From positions 70,897 through 134,896 of the forward strand of contig CASEHD010000003.1 in assembly GCA_949287655.1 (NCBI GenBank): a DNA stretch of 64,000 nt. The letters run 5' to 3'. Both the position numbers and the translations under genes were made by a program. Position 1 is the stretch's first letter. Every line of letters begins with the position of its first letter. Below the pieces are notes generated by a model that was given only the letters and a program-made list of their open reading frames with translations, searched no databases and was not told the DNA's origin. The stretch is from an uncultured Christensenella sp. (GTDB lineage: Bacteria; Bacillota; Clostridia; Christensenellales; UBA3700). Below, one piece after another: positions 36,601-43,105 of the stretch.

Positions 36601-38166
36601 CTCATACGCGCGATAATATTTTCCCGACCTTACGCGCTTTCTTACGACGATCGCCAGGTTTTCCCTTCCTTCATATTTTGCCAGTTCGTCGAGTATCTCG
36701 CCGTCGCTTTCGTCCGTTTCCGTCACGCTCTCTTTAAAGTCGCAAAGCGCGATATAAAACAAATTACCGTCTCTGTTTACCGCCTGCATCGCGGCAAGAT
36801 CGTCGAGCGCCTTTTTCGCCTGCTTCGCGCTCGTCAGATAATGAGACACTACGACGGCGGTCCTCCCCTCGTCCGGCACCTTGCCGTAATTCATTCTTGG
36901 CACGGGTCTTTTGGGCAGGAAAAACGACAGCACGCGCTCGACGATGAACGCGCACGGCGGATACGTCGCGATAAAAGTCAGCGCCAAAACGCTTATTTTC
37001 AGCCAAAGCTGAGGAAGAAACAGCCCTGAAAGCAGTGCGAAAGCGCATTGCAGTATAAATATCGAAAAGTAATATATCCACTTGTCCGGAGCGTGTGATC
37101 TGCGCTTTAAAACCGAAACGTACTTGCCTTTGACGTGTGCGCGCAAATCATAGCGGTAGTCGAAAATTATCTCGCCGAAATGCTTGTCGAAACGCGCCGC
37201 TAAGTCGAACGCGCCTTTACCTATCGCGTATTCGCTCGCGTTAAAATAGCGCGAAAGCGATGATATCGCCGCCAGATAATGACGCTTAGACTCACCGTCG
37301 CTCATCGCGTACGCCTTATCCCGTTGCAGATAACCGTTTATCGGCGAAAGCGATATCGTGAAATCGGGCGTGAAAACGTCCGGCAGTTCCTTGAGCGAAG
37401 TAATCGCGTTGGATATGAGTTTTGCGTGGTCGGCGAGCGCTCCCGCGAACGCGAATTCAACGTTTTCAACGTTTATCTCTGTGTTTTTTCCCAGAAACTT
37501 TTCGCTTATTCTCTTTCCCGCCGCCTTGAAAAAATAAAGATATCCTTCTTTTTTACTCAGCCTAATGTCGGGCTCTCTGTCCTCTTCCGCGCGCCGCCTT
37601 ACCTTTTCCAGCTGTGATATCCGCTCCGATACCTTAGCTATCTTTTTCAGCAAAGCGATCTCGAACGCGCCTTTCAACGCGCATATCTCGTCGAAACTAA
37701 GCGGAGTATATCTGCAAAATTCTGTGACCGCATCAAATATCGCTTTTTCGTCCGTCCTGCAATATGTCTGCGCGGTCAGCGTTGTCGCCAGGTGAAGAAC
37801 TCTGGCTTCGCCTCTGTGCGGCAGGGTCGCGAAATCCTTGTAATTCGACCGCCTTATCCCCGCGGTAAACGACCTGTAATTTTCAAAAAGCCACTTTTCG
37901 CATTCGTAAAGCTCTTCTCCTCTCTTCGCCTTAGCGGTTACGACGTTGTATGCCCTTCTTATTCTGCGCAGCGACGAAGAGACGTCGGGCGCTGCGCCGA
38001 CCCTTGTTACGTCTTTCAGAGCCAAAGCGAGTTGTTTTATATTCGTCGCCCTGTCGCCGCCGATAACGTATTCCGCATAATCGAATTTTCCCGCTTTCTG
38101 CGCTGCTATCGCTAAAAGACAAATGATCGCGAGCACGGACAGCGCCGTGATAATGTATATCGTCAT
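30682..38166 (-). CDS. Cyclic beta-1,2-glucan synthase-like protein (GT84 / GH94 type)
   Basis: A giant protein of about 2494 residues. An N-terminal membrane anchor precedes membrane segments near residues 370-420; a glycosyltransferase core follows with FVITLDADSRIGAGE and SDRWARGDFLL; further helices lie around 740-900. Then comes a glycoamylase-like domain (VDSGNFIASLIVAKEF, SWSGTAFEYLMPQ, TVSSHMTHHQGMIL), a middle beta-sandwich region, and a GH94-type domain with RDQLQD, MHWWHPP and GGGDWNDALNGIG, whose aspartate is the expected catalytic acid. NdvB-type enzymes build and cyclise beta-1,2-glucan from UDP-glucose; Clostridia homologues are little studied. The ATG at 38166 follows AGAGGTG; a GTG at 38175 overlaps it. 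It is a single gene without partners. Confidence 0.88.
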   Translation of the reverse strand: MTIYIITALSVLAIICLLAIAAQKAGKFDYAEYVIGGDRATNIKQLALALKDVTRVGAAPDVSSSLRRIRRAYNVVTAKAKRGEELYECEKWLFENYRSFTAGIRRSNYKDFATLPHRGEARVLHLATTLTAQTYCRTDEKAIFDAVTEFCRYTPLSFDEICALKGAFEIALLKKIAKVSERISQLEKVRRRAEEDREPDIRLSKKEGYLYFFKAAGKRISEKFLGKNTEINVENVEFAFAGALADHAKLISNAITSLKELPDVFTPDFTISLSPINGYLQRDKAYAMSDGESKRHYLAAISSLSRYFNASEYAIGKGAFDLAARFDKHFGEIIFDYRYDLRAHVKGKYVSVLKRRSHAPDKWIYYFSIFILQCAFALLSGLFLPQLWLKISVLALTFIATYPPCAFIVERVLSFFLPKRPVPRMNYGKVPDEGRTAVVVSHYLTSAKQAKKALDDLAAMQAVNRDGNLFYIALCDFKESVTETDESDGEILDELAKYEGRENLAIVVRKRVRSGKYYRAYERKRGAIRDLDEYLLSGDGGKFRYISADIKFKPRFVITLDADSRIGAGEIRKAVNTMLHPLNAKFDLMTFESVYSLSSLKTPYSLKFFQSSGYRSYGEYDDFYFNLCERAVYCGKGIYDLKAFHEKTSVAVPDGKVLSHDILEGALTDTGALNMAVAEDAPDAFTSDVARSDRWARGDFLLLPFANKKYCSDGIYEYIVLKNAFSYFAPVAACVLWILALSQGYVLQFLSVFFASFSAAVASLALTIATGAEIRSSALVKSVVKTLISAAISVVLLPFHAVNNLLVAFRTFVDYVFNSGELLKWKPFALTQGARGYGRHAATVALSCMTAVSIAAAFYVKVAVAVYALSFILFVNLLYFAGKPFKKAELSAENAETLKEFATDTYRYFDSLAAGDLPCDNVQIYPPNGRSKTTSPTNIGYAVLARICACELELLTPFRATSEISALISDCEKLKKWKGHLYNWYDVSSKKPVEPYFVSSVDSGNFIASLIVAKEFCREKGFFDLSDRCKKLIDETDFSALTDKDKNRLYIGYNVGAKRYEGHYDLLASEARLTAYIACCREGDPAVWRALSRVQLNSCGNVLASWSGTAFEYLMPQIFLPDTESSLITTSVKRAVKTFIKSSCNGVWGISESGYYAFDSGANYQYKAHGLSRLALRNADDRCVISPYSSAMAAAYAPEKVIDNLKKLRECGAYGECGFYEAIDFSAGKNTVSSHMTHHQGMILCAAVNALCDNAIKRYFAADDMMRGGALMLEEREVESVAANRKKPDFVYDKKLSGYSYAVEPSAFPKVAMLYGREYGVVLDDHGSGYSRWRNKDINAFSHDMYKTSGAYGYFLCDGEVISPTFAPFKRDGGAFRAVFSDGKAEFFNTRADCSMKVYTPLVLSGEVREYTVKNGSDRQKQYSFVFAERTALAERREYSSHPAFCDLFVSARTDKAKNTVYLKRKPREAVGGFTLAATVLAGGADCEFECNRANLYGRNRGDSDPALVFGGNAPSEGDVITPCLGIKCDFTLSPGESRTIAVVIQCSDDENVLESRVERVLGTDFTGYASGPVGSGEQSALKKYIPDERTAVYAGKLAAKLLYEPYSKASLISRATGDKIFVSDEKTLILRYDGNAEFTKRAVRSALACRLLGINLRLAVVYDERENYGGETAKEICDRAGVSDLKNLPFVTFVEKNSYKPQKIKEMSDCAFCVLKELDEVKTTETIAVRKRSGNAALTDCELPDIKPCGNGGFDKNGDYVVTSVPAVPYSNVVCDRAGGFVATENGGGFCYFFNSQSNKLSGWSNDPVADEPFERVLVSDGADVIRLNKLNKGSFVTHGKGFTRYVSRTISAGYSVKRSLCFDGRAQVVAVAIKNFSDKNVVRDITYLARPCADGCENRADVFCEKENGAVRVCNAATGGGFYLYAGENAEPITDCAEALSRGIYGFNPKRSTSSFNNPYFGATVRVELKKNAEKVVYFVLCDCSETLEEVKKCDLKAETLKGENAFVNISPLTLESDDEDLDILFANLPYQVLSSRINGKCGFYQAGGAIGFRDQLQDCLALLWSDPERVREHILLCAERQYIEGDVMHWWHPPAFGVRTKITDDRLFLPYLTCEYIAHTDDESILGEKAHYLVGRPLDDNEEARLEHGRYSEARENLLLHLQRAIDSAIVTGEHGLLLIGGGDWNDALNGIGLRGRGESVWLTQFAIVVIEKFCAYIDGDSAKRYRKVVEKLRAALDKAYIGGRWARAFTDDGEWLGTDKSKACKTDLICQCWAQIAEAGTTEMRESAMNAAKDLVDGKTGAVKLFSPPFDARKRYGYISSYPEGVRENGGQYTHAAVWYLLACCRTGDKEQANRILKLLNPVARCRDKEKNAAYKGEPYVLAGDIYTNKDNPGRAGWTWYTGSAAWLYKVIVEEMLGVRKRGNTLEFSPPILENAEKVRLKYSYEGTLYVISFENAGSRGIRAGGVNYTNSTVLPLRKRRGEIYVTVLY

Positions 38167-38302
38167 ATTTCGCACCTCTCAGCGCGATTATTGACAATAT
38201 CCGGGAGTTTAAGCGCGATAAAGCAATTAATTTTTAAGTCGCAATATGGTCGCTGCGATATAAAAAACGATTAAACGGTTTATAAAAAGCGGAAAAAATG
38301 TT
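38167..38302 (-). other. Leader region of the glucan-synthase-like gene
   Basis: About 136 AT-rich bases between the rnpB terminator and the start codon. A TTGCGA box with a TTTATC at 16 bases spacing is a weak promoter candidate. Nothing else was recognised. Confidence 0.3.
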
Positions 38303-38324
38303 AAAAAAAGACCCCTTGACGGGG
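38303..38324 (-). terminator. Terminator of the RNase P RNA gene
   Basis: Minus-strand CCCC-gtcaa-GGGG followed by TCTTTTTTT immediately after the P1 helix. The stem is short but the T-run is long. Confidence 0.65.
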
Positions 38325-38325
38325 C

Positions 38326-38621
38326 GAGACAATCTGTAAGCCGGGTTCTGTCTTGGATAAACATCTGTCTAGGACGCGCGTTGCCGCACGCCTCAAGCGA
38401 TTTTCCGACGCGGCAGGCGACCGCATAACGTCGTTTTCTCTTGCATCGGGTGGGGTTTACAGGGCTTCCCCCGTCGCCGGGGGAACGGTGAGCTCTTACC
38501 TCGCCTTTCCATCCTTACCCTTGCGGGCGGTTTATTTCTGTTGCACTTTCCTTGAAGTCGCCTTCACCGGTAACTGGCCGGCACCTCACCCCTTTCGGGC
38601 TGCGTTTATCCGACTGTCTCT
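38326..38621 (-). ncRNA. rnpB: RNase P RNA (class A-like), apparently lacking conserved region I
   Basis: About 296 nt. P1 closes by GAGACAGTC (38612-38620) with GATTGTCTC (38326-38334); P2 by GGATAAAC with GTTTATCC. Conserved stretches AAGGAAAGTGCAACAGAAAT, GAGGTAAGAGCTCACCG, TAAACCCCACCCGATGCAAGA and GACAGAACCCGGCTTAC are all present. The 3' strand of helix P4 (CCCGGCTT, 38338-38345) is intact. However, the expected 5' partner (GAGGAAAGTCCGGGC type) is not found: P3 (GCCCGAAAGGGG) runs via GTGAGG straight into TGCCGG of P8 near 38584-38588, as if about 20-25 nt were deleted. The identification is by conserved motifs; the gap is discussed in the findings. Confidence 0.9.
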
Positions 38622-38628
38622 TTGTCGT

Positions 38629-38657
38629 ATGATACCACCGTGCGGCGATAAATGCAA
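38629..38657 (-). promoter_or_regulatory. SigA-type promoter of rnpB
   Basis: Minus-strand TTGCAT (38652-38657), 17-base spacer, TATCAT (38629-38634). The distance to the P1 helix predicts initiation at the mature 5' end. The -35 box lies just past the sigK stop. Confidence 0.75.
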
Positions 38658-38661
38658 GCGT

Positions 38662-39363
38662 TTAAAACTGCATTCCGCATTCTTCGATGTATCTTCTCAG
38701 CTTAAACAGCGCTTTTTTCTCTATCCTCGAAACGTACGAGCGCGATATCCCGTATTTTTCAGCGACCTCGTTCTGAGTATAAACCTTGTCGACGTTTATC
38801 CCGTATCTAAGCATGATTATTTCGTACTCTCTGTCTTCAAGCACTTTTTTCGCTACCGAAAGCAGTTTTTCCTGTACGATCCTGCTTTCGACCCTGCTTA
38901 TCACGCTCTCTTCTTCCTGTTCGATAAGGTCGATAAGCGCAACCTCGTTGCCGTCCTTGTCAAAGCTGACCGGCTCGTAAAGCGACTTTGTGTTCTTGTG
39001 CTTTTTGCCTGCGCGGATCACCATAAGTATCTCGTTTTCTATGCACTTGCTCGCGTAGGTCGCGAACTGGGTGCCCTTGCCTTCGTGAAAGGAATTGACA
39101 GCCTTTATCAGTCCTATCGACCCGACGCTAATCAGCTCGTCGTTGTCGCCGTAACCGACATATTTTTTGACGATATGCACGACAAGACGCATATTGTGCT
39201 TTATCAGTTCGTCGCGCGCCTCTTTGTCGCCCGTCGCTATCCTGTCCAGAAGCTCCTTTTCCTTTTCAGGGGAAAGAGGCTGCGGAAAACAGTTTTTGTT
39301 TTTTACGTATCCGCTGAAAAACAGCAGATTTGAAAGCAGCGCGAATATTCCGCTTAAAAACAT
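38662..39363 (-). CDS. sigK: RNA polymerase sporulation sigma factor SigK (uninterrupted)
   Basis: A 233-residue sigma-70 factor. The hydrophobic pro-sequence FLSGIFALLSNLLFFSGYVK, then NCFPQPLSPEKEKELL, region 2 ([33 protein letters not shown]) and region 4 (NEVAEKYGISRSYVSRIEKKAL) identify SigK. The ATG at 39363 has AGAGGTGGA upstream; a frame extending to 39543 is not supported. The gene is intact, so no skin-type excision is needed. SigK drives late mother-cell coat genes after pro-sequence removal. Confidence 0.95.
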   Translation of the reverse strand: MFLSGIFALLSNLLFFSGYVKNKNCFPQPLSPEKEKELLDRIATGDKEARDELIKHNMRLVVHIVKKYVGYGDNDELISVGSIGLIKAVNSFHEGKGTQFATYASKCIENEILMVIRAGKKHKNTKSLYEPVSFDKDGNEVALIDLIEQEEESVISRVESRIVQEKLLSVAKKVLEDREYEIIMLRYGINVDKVYTQNEVAEKYGISRSYVSRIEKKALFKLRRYIEECGMQF

Positions 39364-39379
39364 AATTCCACCTCTTGAA

Positions 39380-39408
39380 ATAGTATGCCGGAACTCCGCC
39401 GTGTATTC
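39380..39408 (-). promoter_or_regulatory. Candidate SigE promoter of sigK
   Basis: Minus-strand GAATACA (39402-39408) and CATACTAT (39380-39387) give an ATA core and a CATA box with nearly the same spacing as the spoIIIA candidate. In B. subtilis sigK transcription starts under SigE; the match here is by pattern only. Confidence 0.4.
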
Positions 39409-39582
39409 CTGCAGCGCGGCGTCTGCCGGATCGGCTTCGTTTAAAGCTGTCAATATCGTTTGAAACTTTGGATACTTTGCTTTAAGTAAATGTAAGTTCG
39501 TTTGCCGTCTTACTGCAAAAAATATCTCCGCCTGCAAAAGCAAGCGGAGAAAAAAATCGGTTGATCGTTGAAAAGAGGCAAA

Positions 39583-40065
39583 TTACTTATTTCCGTCGCC
39601 TTTGTTGCCGCTTTTGTTCTTCAATATCTCGTTGATCTCTCCCAGCCACGAGTTGATATCCTTGAACTGCCTGTGAACAGCCGCGAATCTGACGTACGCG
39701 ACGTCGTCTATATCTTTGAGACCGTCCATAACGAGGTCGCCGATATAGTCGGAAGTCACTTCCTGCTCTAAGCCGTTGGCGAGCTTTTTTTCTATATCGG
39801 AGACAAGTTTATCTATCTGCTGCATGCTGACGGGGCGCTTGTCGCAAGCTTTGAGTATGCCGTTTTTGAGTTTTGCAGGCGCAAAGACCTCTCTGCAACC
39901 CGACTTTTTTATGACCATGATCGGCGTGGTCTCGATCGTCTCGTAAGTCGTAAAACGCTTGCCGCAGGCGACGCACTCTCTTCTGCGTCTGATCGAAGTA
40001 CCGTCTTCGTTAAGTCTGCTGTCAATAACCTTGCTGTCCATACAGCCGCAATATATGCATTTCAT
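39583..40065 (-). CDS. nrdR: Transcriptional repressor NrdR
   Basis: A 160-residue NrdR: zinc ribbon CIYCGCMDSKVIDSR ... RRRRECVACGKRFTTYE, then an ATP-cone (VIKKSGCREVFAPAKLKNGI). It represses ribonucleotide reductase genes according to dATP. Paired NrdR-type boxes overlap its own promoter, which suggests autoregulation. No nrd gene is in the window. Confidence 0.97.
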   Translation of the reverse strand: MKCIYCGCMDSKVIDSRLNEDGTSIRRRRECVACGKRFTTYETIETTPIMVIKKSGCREVFAPAKLKNGILKACDKRPVSMQQIDKLVSDIEKKLANGLEQEVTSDYIGDLVMDGLKDIDDVAYVRFAAVHRQFKDINSWLGEINEILKNKSGNKGDGNK

Positions 40066-40089
40066 GGTTTAACCTCCGGTTACGGTAAT

Positions 40090-40118
40090 ATTATACCGCA
40101 TATAGTGGTAATTGTCCA
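40090..40118 (-). promoter_or_regulatory. SigA promoter of nrdR
   Basis: Minus-strand TGGACA (40113-40118), 17-base spacer, TATAAT (40090-40095), then an ACCGGAGG ribosome binding site before the ATG at 40065. One NrdR-type box fills the spacer. Confidence 0.8.
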
Positions 40119-40140
40119 GCGCTTGCACTAAATATAGTGC
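40094..40140. promoter_or_regulatory. Tandem NrdR-box-like operators
   Basis: Box 2 is a perfect palindrome GCACTA-AATA-TAGTGC (40125-40140), close to the NrdR consensus. Box 1, TACCGCATATAGTGGTA (40094-40110), is a weaker palindrome. Their centres are about 30.5 bases apart, three helical turns, the spacing expected for paired NrdR boxes. Confidence 0.7.
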
Positions 40141-40165
40141 GGCAAGGTCGTACAAAGTATGTGTT

Positions 40166-40441
40166 TCAGCAGTCGCACTTTGCAGGCGGCGGAGGCGTTT
40201 CGGACGACAACTCTACGAGTATTGCGTCCTCGCCTATCCTGACGATACAGCGCCACGGGACAAAAATGCTGTCGGAACAGGTAATGTTCTTTAAAAATTT
40301 CTTTTCGCCGGGCACTATCAGCCCGGTTATCTTCCCTCCCGGAGTGAATGCGATGTCGAGAAGGCGCCCCAGCCGTCTGCCGTCTATCACGTTCACCACT
40401 TCTTTTTCTTTGAGCTCGCAGAAAGTAAGATCGTTCAACAT
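40166..40441 (-). CDS. ylmC: YlmC/YmxH family PRC-barrel sporulation protein
   Basis: A 91-residue PRC-barrel protein: LTFCELKEKEVVNVIDGRRLGRLLDIAF, GKITGLIVPG and IFVPWRCIVRIGEDAILVEL. The C-terminus SSETPPPPAKCDC holds a proline run and cysteines. The gene follows sigG as in B. subtilis. Its molecular role is not established. The Shine-Dalgarno lies in a perfect hairpin. Confidence 0.9.
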   Translation of the reverse strand: MLNDLTFCELKEKEVVNVIDGRRLGRLLDIAFTPGGKITGLIVPGEKKFLKNITCSDSIFVPWRCIVRIGEDAILVELSSETPPPPAKCDC

Positions 40442-40448
40442 AACAACA

Positions 40449-40470
40449 CCTCCCGATAATCTACGGGAGG
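40449..40470 (-). promoter_or_regulatory. Hairpin sequestering the ylmC ribosome binding site
   Basis: Minus-strand CCTCCCG-tagattat-CGGGAGG forms a perfect 7-bp stem; its 3' arm is the GGGAGG Shine-Dalgarno of ylmC, 7 bases before the ATG. No T-run follows, so it is not a terminator. Confidence 0.65.
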
Positions 40471-40514
40471 CGTCGCCAAATTATGACAAATTTCGCGCAA
40501 AAGCGAAAAAACAA

Positions 40515-41279
40515 TTATAAATAAGCTTTCATTTTTGATAAAGCGCTCTTTTCCAGACGGCTGACCTGCGCCTGCGATATGTTGACCTGTCCGGATATCT
40601 CTGTCTGCGTCCTGCCGTAATAGTAACGCAGAATAAGCACCTTTCTTTCCTTTTCCGGAAGATTTGCTATCGCGTCCGAAAGGCATATCTTGTCCGTCCA
40701 GCGCTCTTCTGTATTCTTCGGGTCGCCTATCTGCTCTTCCAGTACCATTCCTTCTTCGCCGTCGTTATAAACGGGCTCCTGAAGATAGACCGGTTCGCTT
40801 ACTGCGTCCAACGCGCATACGACTTCTTTTATCGGCAGGTCGATCTCCTCCGCGATCTCGACCGCAGTCGGGGTTATCTGCCTGTTTCTTTCTATCTCCT
40901 CTTTCGCTTTCAACACTTTATAAGCCGTATCGCGCATACTGCGGCTTACTTTAATACCCGTACTGTCCTTTAAAAACCGCCTTATCTCGCCGATTATCAT
41001 CGGCACCGCATAGGTAGAAAACCTGACATTGTACCTGTCGTCGAAATTATCTACGGCTTTAAGAAGACCAACCACTCCGACCTGAAACAGGTCGTCGCTG
41101 TTACCTTTGTTGTTAAAACGCTGAACTACCGAAAGCACAAGCCTGATGTTTGCCTTTACCAGCTCGTCGCGGGCGTTTTTATCGCCTTGTTTTGTCTGTT
41201 TTATCAACTCTTCCGACCGTTCTTTGCTTATTTTGGGGAGCGCGTTGGTATCAACGCCGCATATTACCACTTTGTGCAC
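40515..41279 (-). CDS. sigG: RNA polymerase sporulation sigma factor SigG
   Basis: A 254-residue sigma factor beginning HKVVICGVDTNALPK, the KVEICGVDT-type N-terminus characteristic of SigG. Region 2 (NIRLVLSVVQRFNNKGNSDDLFQVG, FSTYAVPMIIGEIRRFLKD) and region 4 (TEISGQVNISQAQVSRLEKSAL) are complete. The GTG start at 41279 has GGAGGTG 6 bases upstream. SigG is the late forespore sigma factor, activated after engulfment through the SpoIIIA channel also encoded here. Confidence 0.96.
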   Translation of the reverse strand: MHKVVICGVDTNALPKISKERSEELIKQTKQGDKNARDELVKANIRLVLSVVQRFNNKGNSDDLFQVGVVGLLKAVDNFDDRYNVRFSTYAVPMIIGEIRRFLKDSTGIKVSRSMRDTAYKVLKAKEEIERNRQITPTAVEIAEEIDLPIKEVVCALDAVSEPVYLQEPVYNDGEEGMVLEEQIGDPKNTEERWTDKICLSDAIANLPEKERKVLILRYYYGRTQTEISGQVNISQAQVSRLEKSALSKMKAYL

Positions 41280-41296
41280 CGTATCACCTCCGTATG

Positions 41297-41324
41297 TACT
41301 TTGTGAACGGCGTGCACGGTATAC
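41297..41324 (-). promoter_or_regulatory. Candidate SigF/SigG-type promoter of sigG
   Basis: Minus-strand GTATA (41320-41324) and CAAAGTA (41297-41303) are separated by 16 bases and resemble forespore promoters, 18 bases before the start codon. The -35 lies within the terminal repeat of the neighbouring MITE-like copy B. Confidence 0.4.
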
Positions 41325-41538
41325 CAGCCCAGAATAATACGCACCAGCCCTGAGGCGCGCCTTTTATGCGTTTTTTAGCGATTCTCGCTTGAAAATATTA
41401 TAATATTATCTGCGTTCGCCTCGCTGAAACACACACTAAAACGCAGGTAATATTAGACATATTATCAAGGCATTTAACGCAGTAGCTACGGAAATTTGCC
41501 GCTTTAAACCAGGTTCGTATTATTCTGGTCCGGTATAC
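41319..41538. mobile_element. MITE-like element, copy B
   Basis: A 220-base non-coding element between sigE and sigG. The ends are 27-base inverted repeats (41319-41345 and 41512-41538) with 3 mismatches, sharing CCAGAATAATACG. Positions 41459-41537 match copy A (25678-25756, opposite orientation) in about 71 of 79 bases. It carries no gene. No obvious target-site duplication is seen. Confidence 0.72.
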
Positions 41539-41562
41539 ATAGTGTTTACTTATTTTGCGGTA

Positions 41563-42273
41563 TTATACACTTTTAGTCAGCTCTTTTTTAAGTTTCTTCA
41601 TTACCTTTTTTTCAAGTCGGGATATGTATGACTGCGATATTCCCATCAGATCGGCTATCTCTTTCTGCGTCTTTTTCTGCGCGCCCAGCAAGCCGAAACG
41701 CAGTCTTACTATCTGCCTTTCTCTGGGCGGGAGACGCTTAAACGTCTTTATAAGTATATCCTTTTCCTCGTCGATTTCAACGTCTTTGCAGGTAACGTCG
41801 CTTTCTGTACCCAGCACGTCGGATAAAAGAAGGACGTTTCCTTCCCAATCAACGTTGAGCGGCTCGTCGAGCGACATTTCGCTTTTCGTGCGTACGACCT
41901 TTCTCAGATGCATCAGTATCTCGTTTTCAATGCATCTGCTAGCATAGGTTGCCAGTTTTATCTGCTTATTCCCGTCAAAAGAGTTGACGGCTTTGATAAG
42001 TCCGATTGTGCCGACGCTTATCAGATCGTCGATATCCACGTTTGAGCTTTCGAATTTCTTGGCAATGTAAACCACGAGCCTCAAATTGTGCTCGATAAGT
42101 TTTTCGCGCGCGGATTTATCGCCTTCTGAAAGCTTTGCGACCAGCTCTTTTTCATCATCGGGACTGAGCGGCGCGGGCAAGGTCTCGCCTCCGTTGAGAT
42201 AATCTACTCCGTTATCCTCGCAAAGGGGCGAAGAAAAGAGTTTTTTGATAAATTCAATAAGTTTTTTCAGCAT
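41563..42273 (-). CDS. sigE: RNA polymerase sporulation sigma factor SigE (pro-form)
   Basis: A 236-residue sigma factor. The amphipathic pro-sequence ([16 protein letters not shown]) precedes [20 protein letters not shown], matching the cleavage-site region of pro-SigE. Region 2 ([18 protein letters not shown]) and region 4 ([23 protein letters not shown]) are complete. The ATG at 42273 follows AGGAGG. SpoIIGA, encoded just upstream, removes the pro-sequence; SigE directs early mother-cell genes, expected to include spoIIIA and sigK here. Confidence 0.97.
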   Translation of the reverse strand: MLKKLIEFIKKLFSSPLCEDNGVDYLNGGETLPAPLSPDDEKELVAKLSEGDKSAREKLIEHNLRLVVYIAKKFESSNVDIDDLISVGTIGLIKAVNSFDGNKQIKLATYASRCIENEILMHLRKVVRTKSEMSLDEPLNVDWEGNVLLLSDVLGTESDVTCKDVEIDEEKDILIKTFKRLPPRERQIVRLRFGLLGAQKKTQKEIADLMGISQSYISRLEKKVMKKLKKELTKSV

Positions 42274-42281
42274 TTTTCCTC

Positions 42282-43064
42282 CTAAAGATCGCAATTCAGA
42301 AGAAGGGAAAAACCTTTGAAATCCCTTTCTCCTATGGCTATCACCACGTTGTCGTATTCTTTTTCTTGTCCGTCGTCGGACACCAGAAGTTTGTCTGCTA
42401 TAAATCCGTTTATAGTCCTCGCGCCTGCAACGGTTGACACCTTTATACCTTCGACCTTTTCCGCTTTGTCGACGTTGGGTATCTTTACCGCAAAGTCCGC
42501 GCCTGAAACGACTACCGGAAGAACGCCTTTATAAAACAGTCTGTTCCCGCTGTCCCAATACCCTTTGCATTCGACTTCCGCGCCCGCGACGACGAGTTTT
42601 ACCGTCGTCATATATTTGCGCTCTCTGCGCGCGAGAGTTATATATCCGACAATCTTTTTCGCCGTGAAAAGACATAACGCGCACGCCGCGGCTGCAACAG
42701 CCGGCGTATAGCCGTTGGGGTTTTTAAGCGCGATGAAACCGTCGTTCGCACCCAGGAAAGCAACGCATATCCCGCCCGCAAGAAATGTGTATAGCAAAAA
42801 CACGCCCATGCACTTGAAATAGCTCTTTGCTTCTCTGTGCTTCAACATAACCGCGCACATTACAAGACAAAGCGCCGTCTTCGCGACAAACAGCGCTTTT
42901 ATATCCCACAGCGGCATTATCACCGCAAACGCGGTGCCGAGCGAGGAAGACAAAAACGCGCGTATTCTGCTGAATTTTCGCCTTAAAGTCAGCGTCGTAG
43001 CGTAAATCAGCGCCAGATTGACAGCCATGTTGTCCGCTATCACATACTCTATGTATATTTGCAT
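42282..43064 (-). CDS. spoIIGA: Sporulation sigma-E factor processing peptidase
   Basis: A 260-residue protein: five N-terminal membrane helices (about 1-145) and a C-terminal aspartic-protease-like domain with the active-site motif GYWDSGNRL. It cleaves pro-SigE in the septal membrane. The ATG at 43064 ([16 protein letters not shown]) matches the family start; upstream there is no strong Shine-Dalgarno. It ends 8 bases before sigE begins. Confidence 0.94.
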   Translation of the reverse strand: MQIYIEYVIADNMAVNLALIYATTLTLRRKFSRIRAFLSSSLGTAFAVIMPLWDIKALFVAKTALCLVMCAVMLKHREAKSYFKCMGVFLLYTFLAGGICVAFLGANDGFIALKNPNGYTPAVAAAACALCLFTAKKIVGYITLARRERKYMTTVKLVVAGAEVECKGYWDSGNRLFYKGVLPVVVSGADFAVKIPNVDKAEKVEGIKVSTVAGARTINGFIADKLLVSDDGQEKEYDNVVIAIGERDFKGFSLLLNCDL

Positions 43065-43105
43065 GCTTTGATAATATATCTTAAAACGCAAAAACAATTT
43101 CCGTT

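Noticed and set aside
38662..39543. sigK start at 39543 giving a 293-residue protein
   Set aside because: The extra 60 residues are not conserved, and the ATG at 39363 has AGAGGTGGA and the typical pro-sequence.
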